Below are positions 22,453 to 34,618 of a stretch of DNA of 64,000 nucleotides, one piece after another; positions within the stretch are counted from its first letter, which is position 1, and each line of letters starts with the position of its first letter. Below the pieces are notes generated by a model. That model was given only the letters and a program-made list of their open reading frames with translations. It made no database searches and was not told the DNA's origin. The translations under genes were made by a program, and so were the position numbers. The stretch is from positions 26,911,001 to 26,975,000 of the forward strand of contig NC_092673.1 in NCBI RefSeq assembly GCF_964355755.1, written 5' to 3'. The DNA comes from Antedon mediterranea. Lineage: Eukaryota; Echinodermata; Crinoidea; Comatulida; Antedonidae.

Positions 22453-22655
22453 AAGCGTGGTTCCCACTGACAACGTAACGCAACGTTACAAAATGCCCTT
22501 CCAATAATTGTCTTTGCGCGCGTAAATTGGTAAAGCTTGGTTCCTCTAGAGAGGCGAAACGCAACGCAATACAAGCAACATTTTGGATCAATCGTGATTG
22601 GTCAAATTTGTTGTGTTTACGTCATCACGCTGCGTCTTATTGCGGCTTTCAAGAT
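22453..22655. mobile_element. Two adjacent, decayed CCAAT-type foldback MITE copies
   Basis: AAGCGTGGTTCCCACTGACA begins one copy and AAAGCTTGGTTCCTCTAGAG the next. Both have AACGCAACG blocks. The second has CGTGATTGGTCAAATTTG and ends in TGCGGCTTTCAAG. Confidence 0.6.
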
Positions 22656-24075
22656 TCATATTCCTAATACAGTTGTTTGCTAGTAGTAAACAGGCTGCGC
22701 CATTATCTCTAAAAATCTCTCTGGCTTTTTTAAGCATATATAGTTACTTCACGCTGGATTTGATCTTAATTTAGTACCTGCTACATCGATAGCGAACTTT
22801 CTTGAATCATTGAACATTTCTCTTGGTTATTATTGTACTCATGCACCTATCGTAATACCCTATTTTATATAAACAGCAAGCAATATAGAAAATCCACACT
22901 TTAGCCAGAATCGGAAGTATTGCGTAACTATCATAATACAATTAAATAAGGTTGTTGCGTGATAATGCATTCAGCCCAAAAAAACATTTATGCACACTGA
23001 TTTCATAATTTGTTGATTATTTTCAGATGCTTATTTAATTTTAATCGTTTTGTTTATTTAAAATTTACAAATCTGATATGTCATTGACCTTTTATTCATT
23101 CTTTCATTTGTATCATAATTGGAATTATGTCTGATTTGATTGATGATCTTTTCCATTTAGTAATGACAGTTTGCATCTTACGACATCATACTAATTGTGA
23201 CCATGAATTATTTAATGTTATGTTTTTGTGGAACTATTTAATTTGATTTCAATGCTCTCAAGAGTAAACCTACGTGCTTTCAATGTGTAGTACCGTACCG
23301 TATATGAACTTTGAAGAAACGTCGTAAGATTTCTGAATCTGAATCAAGATACATTGAGGTCACATTGACCTACTGTATAGTACATCCTCCTCCGGGAGTT
23401 TCTCTATATAGTTCTCTCTATTTCTTCCTCCTTGTGAACATCCTGTGTATATCTACAGTTTTCCTTGTAAAAAATGTTACGAAGACTTAACAGGTCTACT
23501 ATAGTATAGGCCTACAGTAAATGATTCTGCTAAATGTGTATTATGTGCTTTAATTCGGAAATTTGCAAATTTAATTCCACAAGATATGCGCGTAGCCGCG
23601 TCAAAACCAAGCATTGACCTATAATAGCATCTGACCATTTTAACAGATATTCACGTTTTTACGGTGATTTCTGTTCTGTTTTATGGTAATTTGACCAAAT
23701 ATTGTATCTGACATTCATGCCTGGTGGTGGTGGATGAAGACATCTTTAATTTGAATCGAATCATTTTACAGTTGGATTGATTCATAGTACACTTGAACGT
23801 GGTGCTAAGTATTGGCTAATTTTTCGGGTCACCGTTTCTCATGACCAAAACACATATCGATTTTCCCCTACAGGCATTGTTATGTCGGTTAGATTTATGG
23901 GTGTATGTGGGCGTTTAAACATTTAGTTTTCCATTACTCATCAGGTTATTTATTTATTTGTATGTAAAAATGGTTTTGCAGTATAGCATAATTAAAAAAA
24001 AAAATCTCCATACAAGATGTGAGCCTATTAACCAAACCGTGTTTGCTAACTCTGAGTCTGAGTTGGCCAGTGTAA
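22656..24075. other. Unassigned interval
   Basis: No exon, RNA gene or clear repeat recognised. Confidence 0.35.
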
Positions 24076-24215
24076 AGCTATGTCTACACTATCAAACTTT
24101 ATGTGACAACAAAGTTTTATGTGCCCAAACATGGTAGTGATATGGCATCATCATGTCCATATATGGGCACAAATGGGCACATTCTCACATACAGTTTGAT
24201 AGTGTAGACAGAGCT
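24076..24215. mobile_element. MITE (CTGTCTACACTATCAAAC family), complete copy
   Basis: AAGCTATGTCTACACTATCA at the left and AGTTTGATAGTGTAGACAGA-GCT at the right are inverted ends about 23 bp long. The interior includes TGTGCCCAAACATGGTAGTG and GTCCATATATGGGCAC. 140 bp. Confidence 0.8.
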
Positions 24216-27200
24216 AAGACTTATGCAAACTTGTTTCTGTTATAATGCCGATTTTTGTCAACTGGTCAACACCAGCAATCTTTTTTTTCAACGACAAACC
24301 CCAAGGCTTATACTTCTACGAATACAAATACTTTTCTTGTCAAAGAGTTTGCTCAAGTTCTCATCGGGATGAATAAATAAAATAAATAAAATAGACGTCT
24401 CTAGAACACCAACGTTCTTCCCCAAACAGTCTCTTAGAGTTTGGAAATATTCGCTAAAGTGTGCTAGTGTAGACTAGACCACCTTGCATGACGGAATCGA
24501 GTGTAGGCACCTGACTTGTAAAAATTAAGTTAATTAATTTTAGGAGAATCCGGAATAATTTTGATTTTATAGTTTAACAAGCAACGAATTTGACATAAAA
24601 ATGCACGCGAGAAGTGCATTACTAAAATCCCTTTCTGCTTCATTGCATATTATTTTATTACATGAAACGTGTAATATTGTGACCTATTTCGGTGGGTTTT
24701 CCGTCACTGATAATCTATCGTCTTTTAAACGTTGTTAAAGAAGATTTTCGTTGAAAACCGGTTACTTATAATCAAATTATATGTATATGTATAGTTGTAC
24801 ATGGCTACTCAACAAAATTATCGTTTAAACCGTAGATTAAATATTATATTATAATTATGCTTATTGCATGTCAACTCGTCATAAGGTACGTGTTGACGAT
24901 GACGCTCAGATTTGTTGTAAACAAGGTCATATACATGGCTACAGTCGCGTTAGTGTTTACCGATCAACTGACCTACCGACCAACCGACCAACTCTGTAGA
25001 GTCTGGTAATGTGGGTTGCCTGAGATGACGCGACAGTTATGTGATTGATCATGAACAATTATAAAATCGAAAGCGCCCTCTGTTTCTCGCGTTTAATCGG
25101 TTTTTGCAGCCTGAATTTTAAACGAACTTTTATTCTTCGGTAAGGCAGAAAATCAATATAATTTGATGTAAGAATCGTGGTGTCTAGGTTAGGATTTCCG
25201 TTTCTTTTAAATTCGTGTAAAGAATTTGTCACTCTTTAGCTTTTACAACTTGTGTACTGGTATATGATACGAGGTTATATTGCGGTATAGTCTCGAGTTC
25301 TTCTGTCGTAAATGTCAACAGTTCAATATTAATACATATTATGTCTTTCAAGAACCTGTGAAGAATTTCTTTTTACTATGATGTCTATGAAAACGTGAGA
25401 ATTACAGTGTCTGTCTTTGATGTTTAAACAATAAAAATCCGCATTATTATTTCATGGTCATAAATTGTTGGCGTTTACTCAGAGGCGGATCCAGATTTTG
25501 TTTTCTGTCGGATATTCATATTTCATTTTAGCTGTCAAGCTAGTTAGCGCTCCTCTTCGACCCGTCCCTCTTTGCTTTAATTTATAATAATTATACATAA
25601 TTATGTGATAGGATGTTCTGCTAATTAGTAATTGTTTCCGATCTTTACGACCTTGACAGATATAATTACGAAGTTTAACATTAATACTTGTTTATACTAA
25701 TTTTCCTGTTTTCTGTATAATGTAAAGCCGATTTTCCAACTAGGCGATTTTTTTTCCCGAATCGAAAGCGCCAGCTAATACGCATATTTGTGATTTGGAA
25801 AATGGAAGCATGAATACGCATGCGTACTAAACTGACGTTTTCTGGAAACTTTCTTTCTGCACCAGTTGTCTATCATGATACTTATAGTCATGAAAAAAAA
25901 TCTCTTACTGTAACGGGCCTATGTGATTTGAACCCACATCCGTGTATGGTTAGGCAAACACACATTTTAAAATGTTTACTATTTGTTGTTTGCTGATAAG
26001 AAAGAAGTATATAATTTAAAAGTCCAGATATCGATCGTTAACACAGCTCGGAAATATAAAACTTATTAAACTGTTCTTTTACTGAAAAGTAAAATAGATT
26101 TTTATTCTATAAAATAAAGATAGCAAATAAGTTTAATATAAATGTAGTTTAAATATAGTTTAAAATGTCATGTGACTAAAAAAAATGATAAGGCAGGTGA
26201 GATTAAATTAGAACTTTTAATTAAACAATTTAGCGTAAACGAATAGGATGTTTTCTGGTAGTTATGAACTGATTTTGCGATTTGTAGAGATGAGCATCCA
26301 TGACACATTGTTTTGATATCTCATTCCCTCCAGATAATTCACGTTAATAAAATTGTAAGTTAAATCTTTCACAAGTTTTCTATCTTTTACCAACACATTT
26401 TGATGTAAGAATTCCCCATTGGTTATGAATTCGTTTAGTCCTTGAGCTTGGCTCCCACTTGGTCACAACGCCAGGACGTAAAAGTGACATAAATTGCTGT
26501 TTTATTTTATTTTTTTAAAAATTATTATTATTTTATGTTCTCTTGAGAATTAAAGAAATTGAACAGAACAGAAACACGGCCTAATGCAGTAAACATTTAA
26601 AGAAACATTTTATGGTTCCTATTTTTTGTTTGTTTATTTGGTGTTGTTCGTGAAATTCTAGTCGTTTATAAATTAAATTTAGTAAGCTACCCAAAGCCTG
26701 TTAACAATGGTAGCTCCGGGTATGGTTGAAAATAAATAAATAAATGAAGATAGTTCTGTGGTCTCAAATGTAACCTTTCATCAGCGCAAACTCAATGGAC
26801 TAGATATGCACGACAGGCTTAGGCCTATATAGTGATCATCTCACTTGTACTTAGTATAAAGTACAATTTACTTCAGAGAGTAGGGCAAAACATCTGACCA
26901 ATTAAAAGGAAAGTTGTTTCGAATTTAAATGTTTTGAAATGCTGCCAAATGTTGATACTTTCCCAGGTAGTATTATAGTAGATTAATCTAAATATTAGAA
27001 AATCAAGTCTGGAAAAACTTTGAACTGGAACAGCTTTCATTTTATGTCAACTTGTGTATTATGATTCATTGTATTTCTGTTCAGGTGTCAAGTGAAACTT
27101 TTGTTAATTTCTATTATCAAATGACTATTTATATTATAACTTTGCATGTTAGTTCGTCACATGCTATTTGCGTCGTCACAAATCGAAATTATTTTTAATT

Positions 27201-27660
27201 GTTTTACGCGACTTTCAAGCACTATTCCTTTTTTTTTAGGTTCGACCCACTTGTATGATTGTCTTTATTAGTTAAAATGTTTATTTTTACTTTGCATTTA
27301 ATGTAATATTGTAGTATTATTTAATTTAAAATTCACATTAACATATACATCTTCGTCGTGATAGCTTCTGCGAATACCCCAATTTCAAATTTTAAGGAAA
27401 TCTTAAATGCAGCATAGCATAGCATATCAAGCCAGGCATGCTTTGTACATGGTTTGGAAATTTTGGAAAGTCAATTCAATGTTTTCTTTCAAAGATTCTT
27501 GAAAATGAATTTAAAAATTAAAGTTAAAAAATTGAATGAAGAAATAAGATCAAATGTAAATGTTTGCATATCGTTAAAATTGTTTTCATTGTCAACTTGT
27601 GTTAGAAATATATTTTTGGAAAATTTACATTTTGGTTCTGAAGTTTTCGCTCGAGTGTAA
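24216..27660. other. Mostly unassigned interval
   Basis: Contents noted: the end of a second MITE family (GTGCTAGTGTAGAC) at ~24455, a short (CCGA/CCAA)n run near 24970-24995 shared with 47.35 kb, a fragment of a TIR MITE near 25730, and a CCAAT-family fragment at 26444-26488. No convincing exon. Confidence 0.4.
24930..25012. repeat. Dispersed repeat with (CCGA)-rich core, copy 1
   Basis: CATGGCTACAGTCGCGTTAG, TGTTTACCGATCAACTGACC, then ACCGACCAACCGACCAAC and TGTAGAGTC. The same order (ATGGCTGC..., TTAGTGTTTACCGACAGG, CCAACCGACCGACCGACC, CTGTAGAGTCGCGT) recurs at 47312-47430. Confidence 0.6.
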
Positions 27661-27788
27661 AAGCTCTTTCTACACTATCAAACTAGATTGACAAAAAATT
27701 ATTGATATGCCCAAATATGGTAGTGATATGACATCATCATTTCTATTTATATATTTTGTTGTCATATAAAGTTTGATAGTGTAGACAG
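27661..27788. mobile_element. MITE (CTGTCTACACTATCAAAC family)
   Basis: AAGCTCTTTCTACACTATCA and AAGTTTGATAGTGTAGACAG are inverted ends. Shorter interior than other copies, with ATATGCCCAAATATGGTAGT. 128 bp. Confidence 0.75.
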
Positions 27789-29279
27789 CAATTTAAATGG
27801 ATGTTGCTCAACGTAATTTAGCAACTGGTGACGACTTTAATATAACAAATTCAGAAAAACATGTTGTTGACGTCACATTTTGTTGTAATTTTGTCAACTA
27901 ACATGTTGATATTGTTAGTGTCAGTTTTATTTGTTTTGGGTCAATGGAAGTTAATGTCATAATTTAATTTCCTTGACATTTTAGTACAAACTGCCCATTA
28001 TCACTTAACACTGTTTTTCTTCTGTTTTCAATAAACTTTGATTACGTTAATCTCTTTGTTGAGAGAAGCAACGCAAGCGAATTGACCAATGACAACCAAT
28101 AATTCGAATAATCAATCACTTGTGATTGGTCAAATCACATACGTATCTAATGGGAACCAAGCATTACGGACATTTTTGTCATGCATAATGCTCACAAAAC
28201 GTGTTGAAGCTTTGGTTGAGTTAAGTGCTTAAATAAAAAAATACAATTAACTTTAGACTTTGTTATCAAATTTGTATATAATCTGACTTTGTTATAATAC
28301 TTAGAAAAACAATACGTTAAACTTTGCTTAGTTACCGTAATTTAGAAAACTCACTTAAGCCAAATCATTGGCTTAAAACACAATAACAGGCCTATAATGT
28401 TTACTAAGCATGTTAATAAATCTCTTCCAACGCAAATTGGTCGGTACGTTCGCGCAGATACTGTGCGCGTAACATTAATACCGCTTCGTGCGTAGTGAGT
28501 GCCAATGAGGGAAATAGATTAAAAAATAAACGTCAGTATTTTACGACAATGCAAATATGGAAATATAATGGCATGATTGTCAATGTTTAAGATGAACATT
28601 ATTTTTCATACAGTTTTTACAACATTTTCCAGGGATGTTAAAAGTGTAAACATACGACTTTCTTTCGCACGACATGTCCACATATTATCCCCAAAGGAGT
28701 TGTGATGGGCATCATTCTGGATGTCACATCGGATGGATGTGTTGATAATGTAGATTTTATGACAGTTTAAAGATTAAATTAACAGATTATCGCTATATTT
28801 TTTTTTTAATTCGACACTTGTATAAGCGTAATTGCATATTATTTTACATTCATTTTTTTAAAGTGTCCTACATTAGTTAAATCCCTGGGCGGGCTCTGAT
28901 TGAAGTACCAGTTGTCTATAGAATTATCATCGGGTCACATAATATTTAAAAAATAAAACAATATGACACACGCTGTCGTTATATTAAAGATTAACCGTAA
29001 AGTAAAATATCAGAAGATATCAACACATTGGTCGATAAAACAGTGTTAATTTTGATTTATAGCACTTCTAACAATCAGAAGATTGTGCCAAACGTTTAGA
29101 AATACAAAAAGTAGATATATCCGACTGGATTACAAAGAAGTAAAGGTGTCTTTTTAAAATGGATAAAACTTCTATTGAAGGAAGGTGACTCGAGAACAGA
29201 ATTGGGAATATTGTTACACAAATCAATGAGGCAATAGTCTATGTGCTATTCGAAATGAAAACGTTTCTTTTGATTTAAT
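27789..29279. other. Unassigned interval with one foldback MITE
   Basis: Contains a CCAAT-type foldback MITE at 28060-28163 and otherwise no recognised feature before the satellite. Confidence 0.4.
28060..28163. mobile_element. CCAAT-type foldback MITE, copy lacking part of the left end
   Basis: GAAGCAACGCAAGCGAATTG, ACCAATGACAACCAATAATT, then ACTTGTGATTGGTCAAATCA and TAATGGGAACCAAGC. Confidence 0.7.
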
Positions 29280-30150
29280 TTCTTTGCTGGCTACTTTGTG
29301 ACTTCCCTTAGATTCATTTACTTTAACTGCTTTCTTTGCTGGCTACTTTGTGACTTCCCTTAGATTCATTTACTTTAACTGCTTTCTTTGCTGGCTACTT
29401 TGTGACTTCCCTTAGATTCATTTACTTTAACTGCTTTCTTTATGATGGCTACTTTGTGACTTCCCTTAGATTCATTTACTTTAACTGCTTTCTTTGCTGG
29501 CTACTTTGTGACTTCCCTTAGATTCATTTACTTTAACTGCTTTCTTTGCTGGCTACTTTGTGACTTCCCTTAGATTCATTTACTTTAACTGCTTTCTTTA
29601 TGATGGCTACTTTGTGACTTCCCTTAGATTCATTTACTTTAACTGCTTTCTTTGCTGGCTACTTTGTGACTTCCCTTAGATTCATTTACTTTAACTGCTT
29701 TCTTTGCTGTCTACTTTGTGACTTCACTTAGCCTCATTTACTTTAACTGCTTTCTTTGCTGGCTACTTTGTGACTTCCCTTAGATTCATTTACTTTAACT
29801 GCTTTCTTTGCTGGCTTTACTTTGTGACTTTTCTTTTACTCTATTACTTTTTGCTTTGAAACTGATTTCTTTATGATGGCTATTTTGTGACTTCACTTAG
29901 CCTCATTTACTTTAACTGATTTCTTTATGATTGGTACTTTGTGACTTTACTTAGCCTCATTTACTTTAACTGCTTTCTTTGCTGGCTATACTTTGTGACT
30001 TTTCTTTTACTCTATTACTTTTTGCTTTGAAACTGATTTCTTTATGATGGCTATTTTGTGACTTTACTTAGCCTCATTTACTTTAACTGCTTTCTTTGCT
30101 GGCTATACTTTGTGACTTTTCTTTTACTCTATTACTTTTTGCTTTAAACT
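29280..30150. repeat. ~52-bp satellite, block A
   Basis: Unit: TTTGCTGGCTACTTTGTGAC, TTCCCTTAGATTCATTTACT, TTAACTGCTTTC. Variants replace CCCTTAGATTC with ACTTAGCCTC or ACTTGAGCCTC, and GCTGGCT with ATGATGGCT. Towards the right a longer variant appears with TTTTACTCTATTACTTTTTG. Unit length varies from 51 to 53. Confidence 0.95.
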
Positions 30151-30770
30151 AGTGTTTTATAGTTAATAGTATAGGCCCTAATAGTAATACAGTATATAAC
30201 CTTAGGACACTTCTATCCAGGGAAACAATATATCCATAGTATTTGTTCATGTATTTGTATGTGTTTATGTACGGGGAGCCATTCATGACACAGAAAATCA
30301 TTCTATTCGGACTACAATATGTTCATGTTCTAAATTAGCAATGTCCTAAGCGGTGCCCCGTATATAGATATAATGATATTGCTGTACTATACTTTTGACC
30401 AAAGCACCTTGCATTGTCCAATGTATATAGATTCGTTTAAATCATTGGTTTGTTCAAGAGTAAGTCGCCTGTTAAATCACTCATGTAGCATATAGGCTAA
30501 ATTCCAAAGAAAATATTTTGCAAGTCTCTCTGAATTGTTCTCCCAACACACTATTCTTATGTTTAGCTAATACACTGACAAGCAGAAATATATTTGTATA
30601 AACAAGATATATTTCTTACAAAAAACGCCGCTCGACTTTATGACGTAACATTGTTGTTAACTATAGTATACTGTACACACTGGGGTAGAGGCGTTACTCC
30701 ATAATGCCTCTACATACCCCGACATTCCTGTAAAAAAAAATTCCAATTTCCTAGTCGTTATTATTATTAT
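30151..30770. repeat. Satellite linker repeat, copy 1
   Basis: About 620 bp of non-satellite sequence starting AGTGTTTTATAGTTAATAGT and ending CCAATTTCCTAGTCGTT plus an ATT run. Nearly identical to 32140-32759; its right part also occurs at 39443-39768. Contains a hairpin GTAGAGGC...GCCTCTAC near 30687-30716. Confidence 0.9.
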
Positions 30771-32139
30771 TACTTTTTGCGTTTAAACTGATTTCTATAC
30801 GATGGCTACTTTGTGACTTTACTTGAGCCTCATTTACTTTAACTGCTTTCTTTGCTATCTTCTTTGTTACTTTACTCAGCCTCATTTACTTTAACTGTTT
30901 TCTTTGCTGGTTACTTTGTGACTTTACTTGAGCCTCATTTACTTTAACTGCTTTCTTTGCTGGCTACTTTGTGACTTTACTTGAGCCTCATTTACTTTAA
31001 CTGCTTTCTTTGCTGGCTACTTTGTGACTTTACTTAGCCTCATTTACTTTAACTGCTTTCTTTGCTGGCTACTTTGTGACTTTACTCAGCCTCATTTACT
31101 TTAACTGCTTTCTTTGCTGGCTACTTTGTGACTTTACTTGAGCCTCATTTACTTTAACTGCTTTCTTTGCTGGCTACTTTGTGACTTTACTTGAGCCTCA
31201 TTTACTTTAACTGCTTTCTTTGCTGGTTACTTTGTGACTTTACTTGAGCCTCATTTACTTTAACTGCTTTCTTTGCTGGCTACTTTGTGACTTCCCTTAG
31301 ATTCATTTACTTTAACTGCTTTCTTTGCTGGCTACTTTGTGACTTCCCTTAGATTCATTTACTTTAACTGCTTTCTTTGCTGGCTACTTTGTGACTTCCC
31401 TTAGATTCATTTACTTTAACTGCTTTCTTTATGATGGCTACTTTGTGACTTCCCTTAGATTCATTTACTTTAACTGCTTTCTTTGCTGGCTACTTTGTGA
31501 CTTCCCTTAGATTCATTTACTTTAACTGCTTTCTTTGCTGGCTACTTTGTGACTTCCCTTAGATTCATTTACTTTAACTGCTTTCTTTATGATGGCTACT
31601 TTGTGACTTCCCTTAGATTCATTTACTTTAACTGCTTTCTTTGCTGGCTACTTTGTGACTTCCCTTAGATTCATTTACTTTAACTGCTTTCTTTGCTGTC
31701 TACTTTGTGACTTCACTTAGCCTCATTTACTTTAACTGCTTTCTTTGCTGGCTACTTTGTGACTTCCCTTAGATTCATTTACTTTAACTGCTTTCTTTGC
31801 TGGCTTTACTTTGTGACTTTTCTTTTACTCTATTACTTTTTGCTTTGAAACTGATTTCTTTATGATGGCTATTTTGTGACTTCACTTAGCCTCATTTACT
31901 TTAACTGATTTCTTTATGATTGGTACTTTGTGACTTTACTTAGCCTCATTTACTTTAACTGCTTTCTTTGCTGGCTATACTTTGTGACTTTTCTTTTACT
32001 CTATTACTTTTTGCTTTGAAACTGATTTCTTTATGATGGCTATTTTGTGACTTTACTTAGCCTCATTTACTTTAACTGCTTTCTTTGCTGGCTATACTTT
32101 GTGACTTTTCTTTTACTCTATTACTTTTTGCTTTAAACT
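30771..32139. repeat. ~52-bp satellite, block B
   Basis: Same unit as block A. The part from ~31270 onward repeats block A in the same variant order, at an offset of about 1989 bp. Confidence 0.95.
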
Positions 32140-32759
32140 AGTGTTTTATAGTTAATAGTATAGGCCCTAATAGTAATACAGTATATAACCTTAGGACACT
32201 TCTATCCAGGGAAACAATATATCCATAGTATTTGTTCATGTATTTGTATGTGTTTATGTACGGGGAGCCATTCATGACACAGAAAATCATTCTATTCGGA
32301 CTACAATATGTTCATGTTCTAAATTAGCAATGTCCTAAGCGGTGCCCCGTATATAGATATAATGATATTGCTGTACTATACTTTTGACCAAAGCACCTTG
32401 CATTGTCCAATGTATATAGATTCGTTTAAATCATTGGTTTGTTCAAGAGTAAGTCGCCTGTTAAATCACTCATGTAGCATATAGGCTAAATTCCAAAGAA
32501 AATATTTTGCAAGTCTCTCTGAATTGTTCTCCCAACACACTATTCTTATGTTTAGCTAATACACTGACAAGCAGAAATATATTTGTATAAACAAGATATA
32601 TTTCTTACAAAAAACGCCGCTCGACTTTATGACGTAACATTGTTGTTAACTATAGTATACTGTACACACTGGGGTAGAGGCGTTACTCCATAATGCCTCT
32701 ACATACCCCGACATTCCTGTAAAAAAAATTCCAATTTCCCAGTCGTTATTATTATTATT
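32140..32759. repeat. Satellite linker repeat, copy 2
   Basis: Matches 30151-30770 base for base over most of its length; small differences include the A-run length near 32719 and CCCAGTCG for CCTAGTCG. Part of a ~2-kb tandem duplication with its neighbouring satellite. Confidence 0.9.
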
Positions 32760-34557
32760 ACTTTTTGCGTTTAAACTGATTTCTATACGATGGCTACTTT
32801 GTGACTTTACTTGAGCCTCATTTACTTTAACTGCTTTCTTTGCTATCTTCTTTGTTACTTTACTCAGCCTCATTTACTTTAACTGTTTTCTTTGCTGGTT
32901 ACTTTGTGACTTTACTTGAGCCTCATTTACTTTAACTGCTTTCTTTGCTGGCTACTTTGTGGCTTTACTTGAGCCTCATTTACTTTAACTGCTTTCTTTG
33001 CTGGCTACTTTGTGACTTTACTTAGCCTCATTTACTTTAACTGCTTTCTTTGCTGGCTACTTTGTGACTTTACTCAGCCTCATTTACTTTAACTGCTTTC
33101 TTTGCTGGCTACTTTGTGACTTTACTTGAGCCTCATTTACTTTAACTGCTTTCTTTGCTGGCTACTTTGTGACTTTACTTGAGCCTCATTTACTTTAACT
33201 GCTTTCTTTGCTGGTTACTTTGTGACTTTACTTGAGCCTCATTTACTTTAACTGCTTTCTTTGCTGGCTACTTTGTGACTTTACTTAGCCTCATTTACTT
33301 TAACTGCTTTCTTTGCTGGCTACTTTGTGACTTTTCTTAGCCTCATTTACTTTAACTGCTTTCTTTGCTGGCTACTTTGTGACTTTACTTGAGCCTCATT
33401 TACTTTAACTGCTTTCTGTGCTGGCTACTTTGTGACTTTACTTAGCCTCATTTACTTTAACTGCTTTCTTTGCTGGCTACTTTGTGACTTTACTTAGCCT
33501 CATTTACTTTAACTGCTTTCTTTGCTGGCTACTTTGTGACTTTACTTGAGCCTCATTTACTTTAACTGCTTTCTTTGCTGGCTACTTTGTGACTTTACTT
33601 AGCCTCATTTACTTTAACTGCTTTCTTTGCTGGCTACTTTGTGACTTTACTTAGCCTCATTTACTTTAACTGCTTTCTTTGCTGGCTACTTTGTGACTTT
33701 ACTTAGCCTCATTTGCTTTAACTGCTTTTTTTGCTGGCTATACTTTGTGACTTTTCTTCTACTCTATTACTTTTTGCTTTTAAACTGATTTCTATATGAT
33801 GGCTACTTTGTGACTTTACTTGAGCCTCGTTTACTTTAACTGCTTTCTTTGCTGTCTACTTTGTGACTTTTCTTGAGCTTCATTTGCTTTAACTGCTTTC
33901 TTTGCTGGCTACTTTGTGACTTTACTTGAGCCTCATTTACTTTAACTGCTTTCTGTGCTGGCTACTTTGTGACTTTACTTAGCCTCATTTACTTTAACTG
34001 CTTTCTTTGCTGGCTACTTTGTGACTTTACTTAGCCTCATTTACTTTAACTGCTTTCTTTGCTGGCTACTTTGTGACTTTACTTGAGCCTCATTTACTTT
34101 AACTGCTTTCTTTGCTGGCTACTTTGTGACTTTACTTAGCCTCATTTACTTTAACTGCTTTCTTTGCTGGCTACTTTGTGACTTTACTTAGCCTCATTTA
34201 CTTTAACTGCTTTCTTTGCTGGCTACTTTGTGACTTTACTTAGCCTCATTTGCTTTAACTGCTTTTTTTGCTGGCTATACTTTGTGACTTTTCTTCTACT
34301 CTATTACTTTTTGCTTTTAAACTGATTTCTATATGATGGCTACTTTGTGACTTTACTTGAGCCTCGTTTACTTTAACTGCTTTCTTTGCTGTCTACTTTG
34401 TGACTTTTCTTGAGCTTCATTTGCTTTAACTGCTTTCTTTGCTGGCTCTTTGTATTTTTATTTGAGCTTTATTTGCTTTTTCAACTGATTTATTTGCCAT
34501 AGCTAGTACTTTTGGGTTTGTTTGAGCCTTATTTGCTTTTGAACTGATTTATTTGCT
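32760..34557. repeat. ~52-bp satellite, block C with ~537-bp higher-order period
   Basis: Tandem units as before. A rare GCTTTCTGTGCTGG variant occurs at 33411 and 33948, and a TTTTTTGCTGGCTATACTTT block with TTCTTCTACTC and GCCTCGTTTAC follows each at the same distance. About ten basic units therefore form a higher-order unit. The right end decays into diverged units and is interrupted by the transposon at 34560. Confidence 0.95.
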
Positions 34558-34618
34558 ATGGGTCTGTTTCTGCTGCATAACGCAATTTAACCGGTTATTT
34601 TAAAATAGATTAAAAATA

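Noticed and set aside
25915-25960. tRNA-like GGTTCAAATC on the minus strand
   Set aside because: No convincing A box or cloverleaf.
32646-32873. Minus-strand ORF with KVNEAQVKSQ-like peptide
   Set aside because: Spans the satellite linker edge and satellite units; unit length of 51-53 bp destroys the frame elsewhere.
29280-34557. CRISPR-like array impression from regular ~52-bp repeats
   Set aside because: Units are contiguous and similar throughout with no unique spacers, in a eukaryotic setting; this is a satellite.
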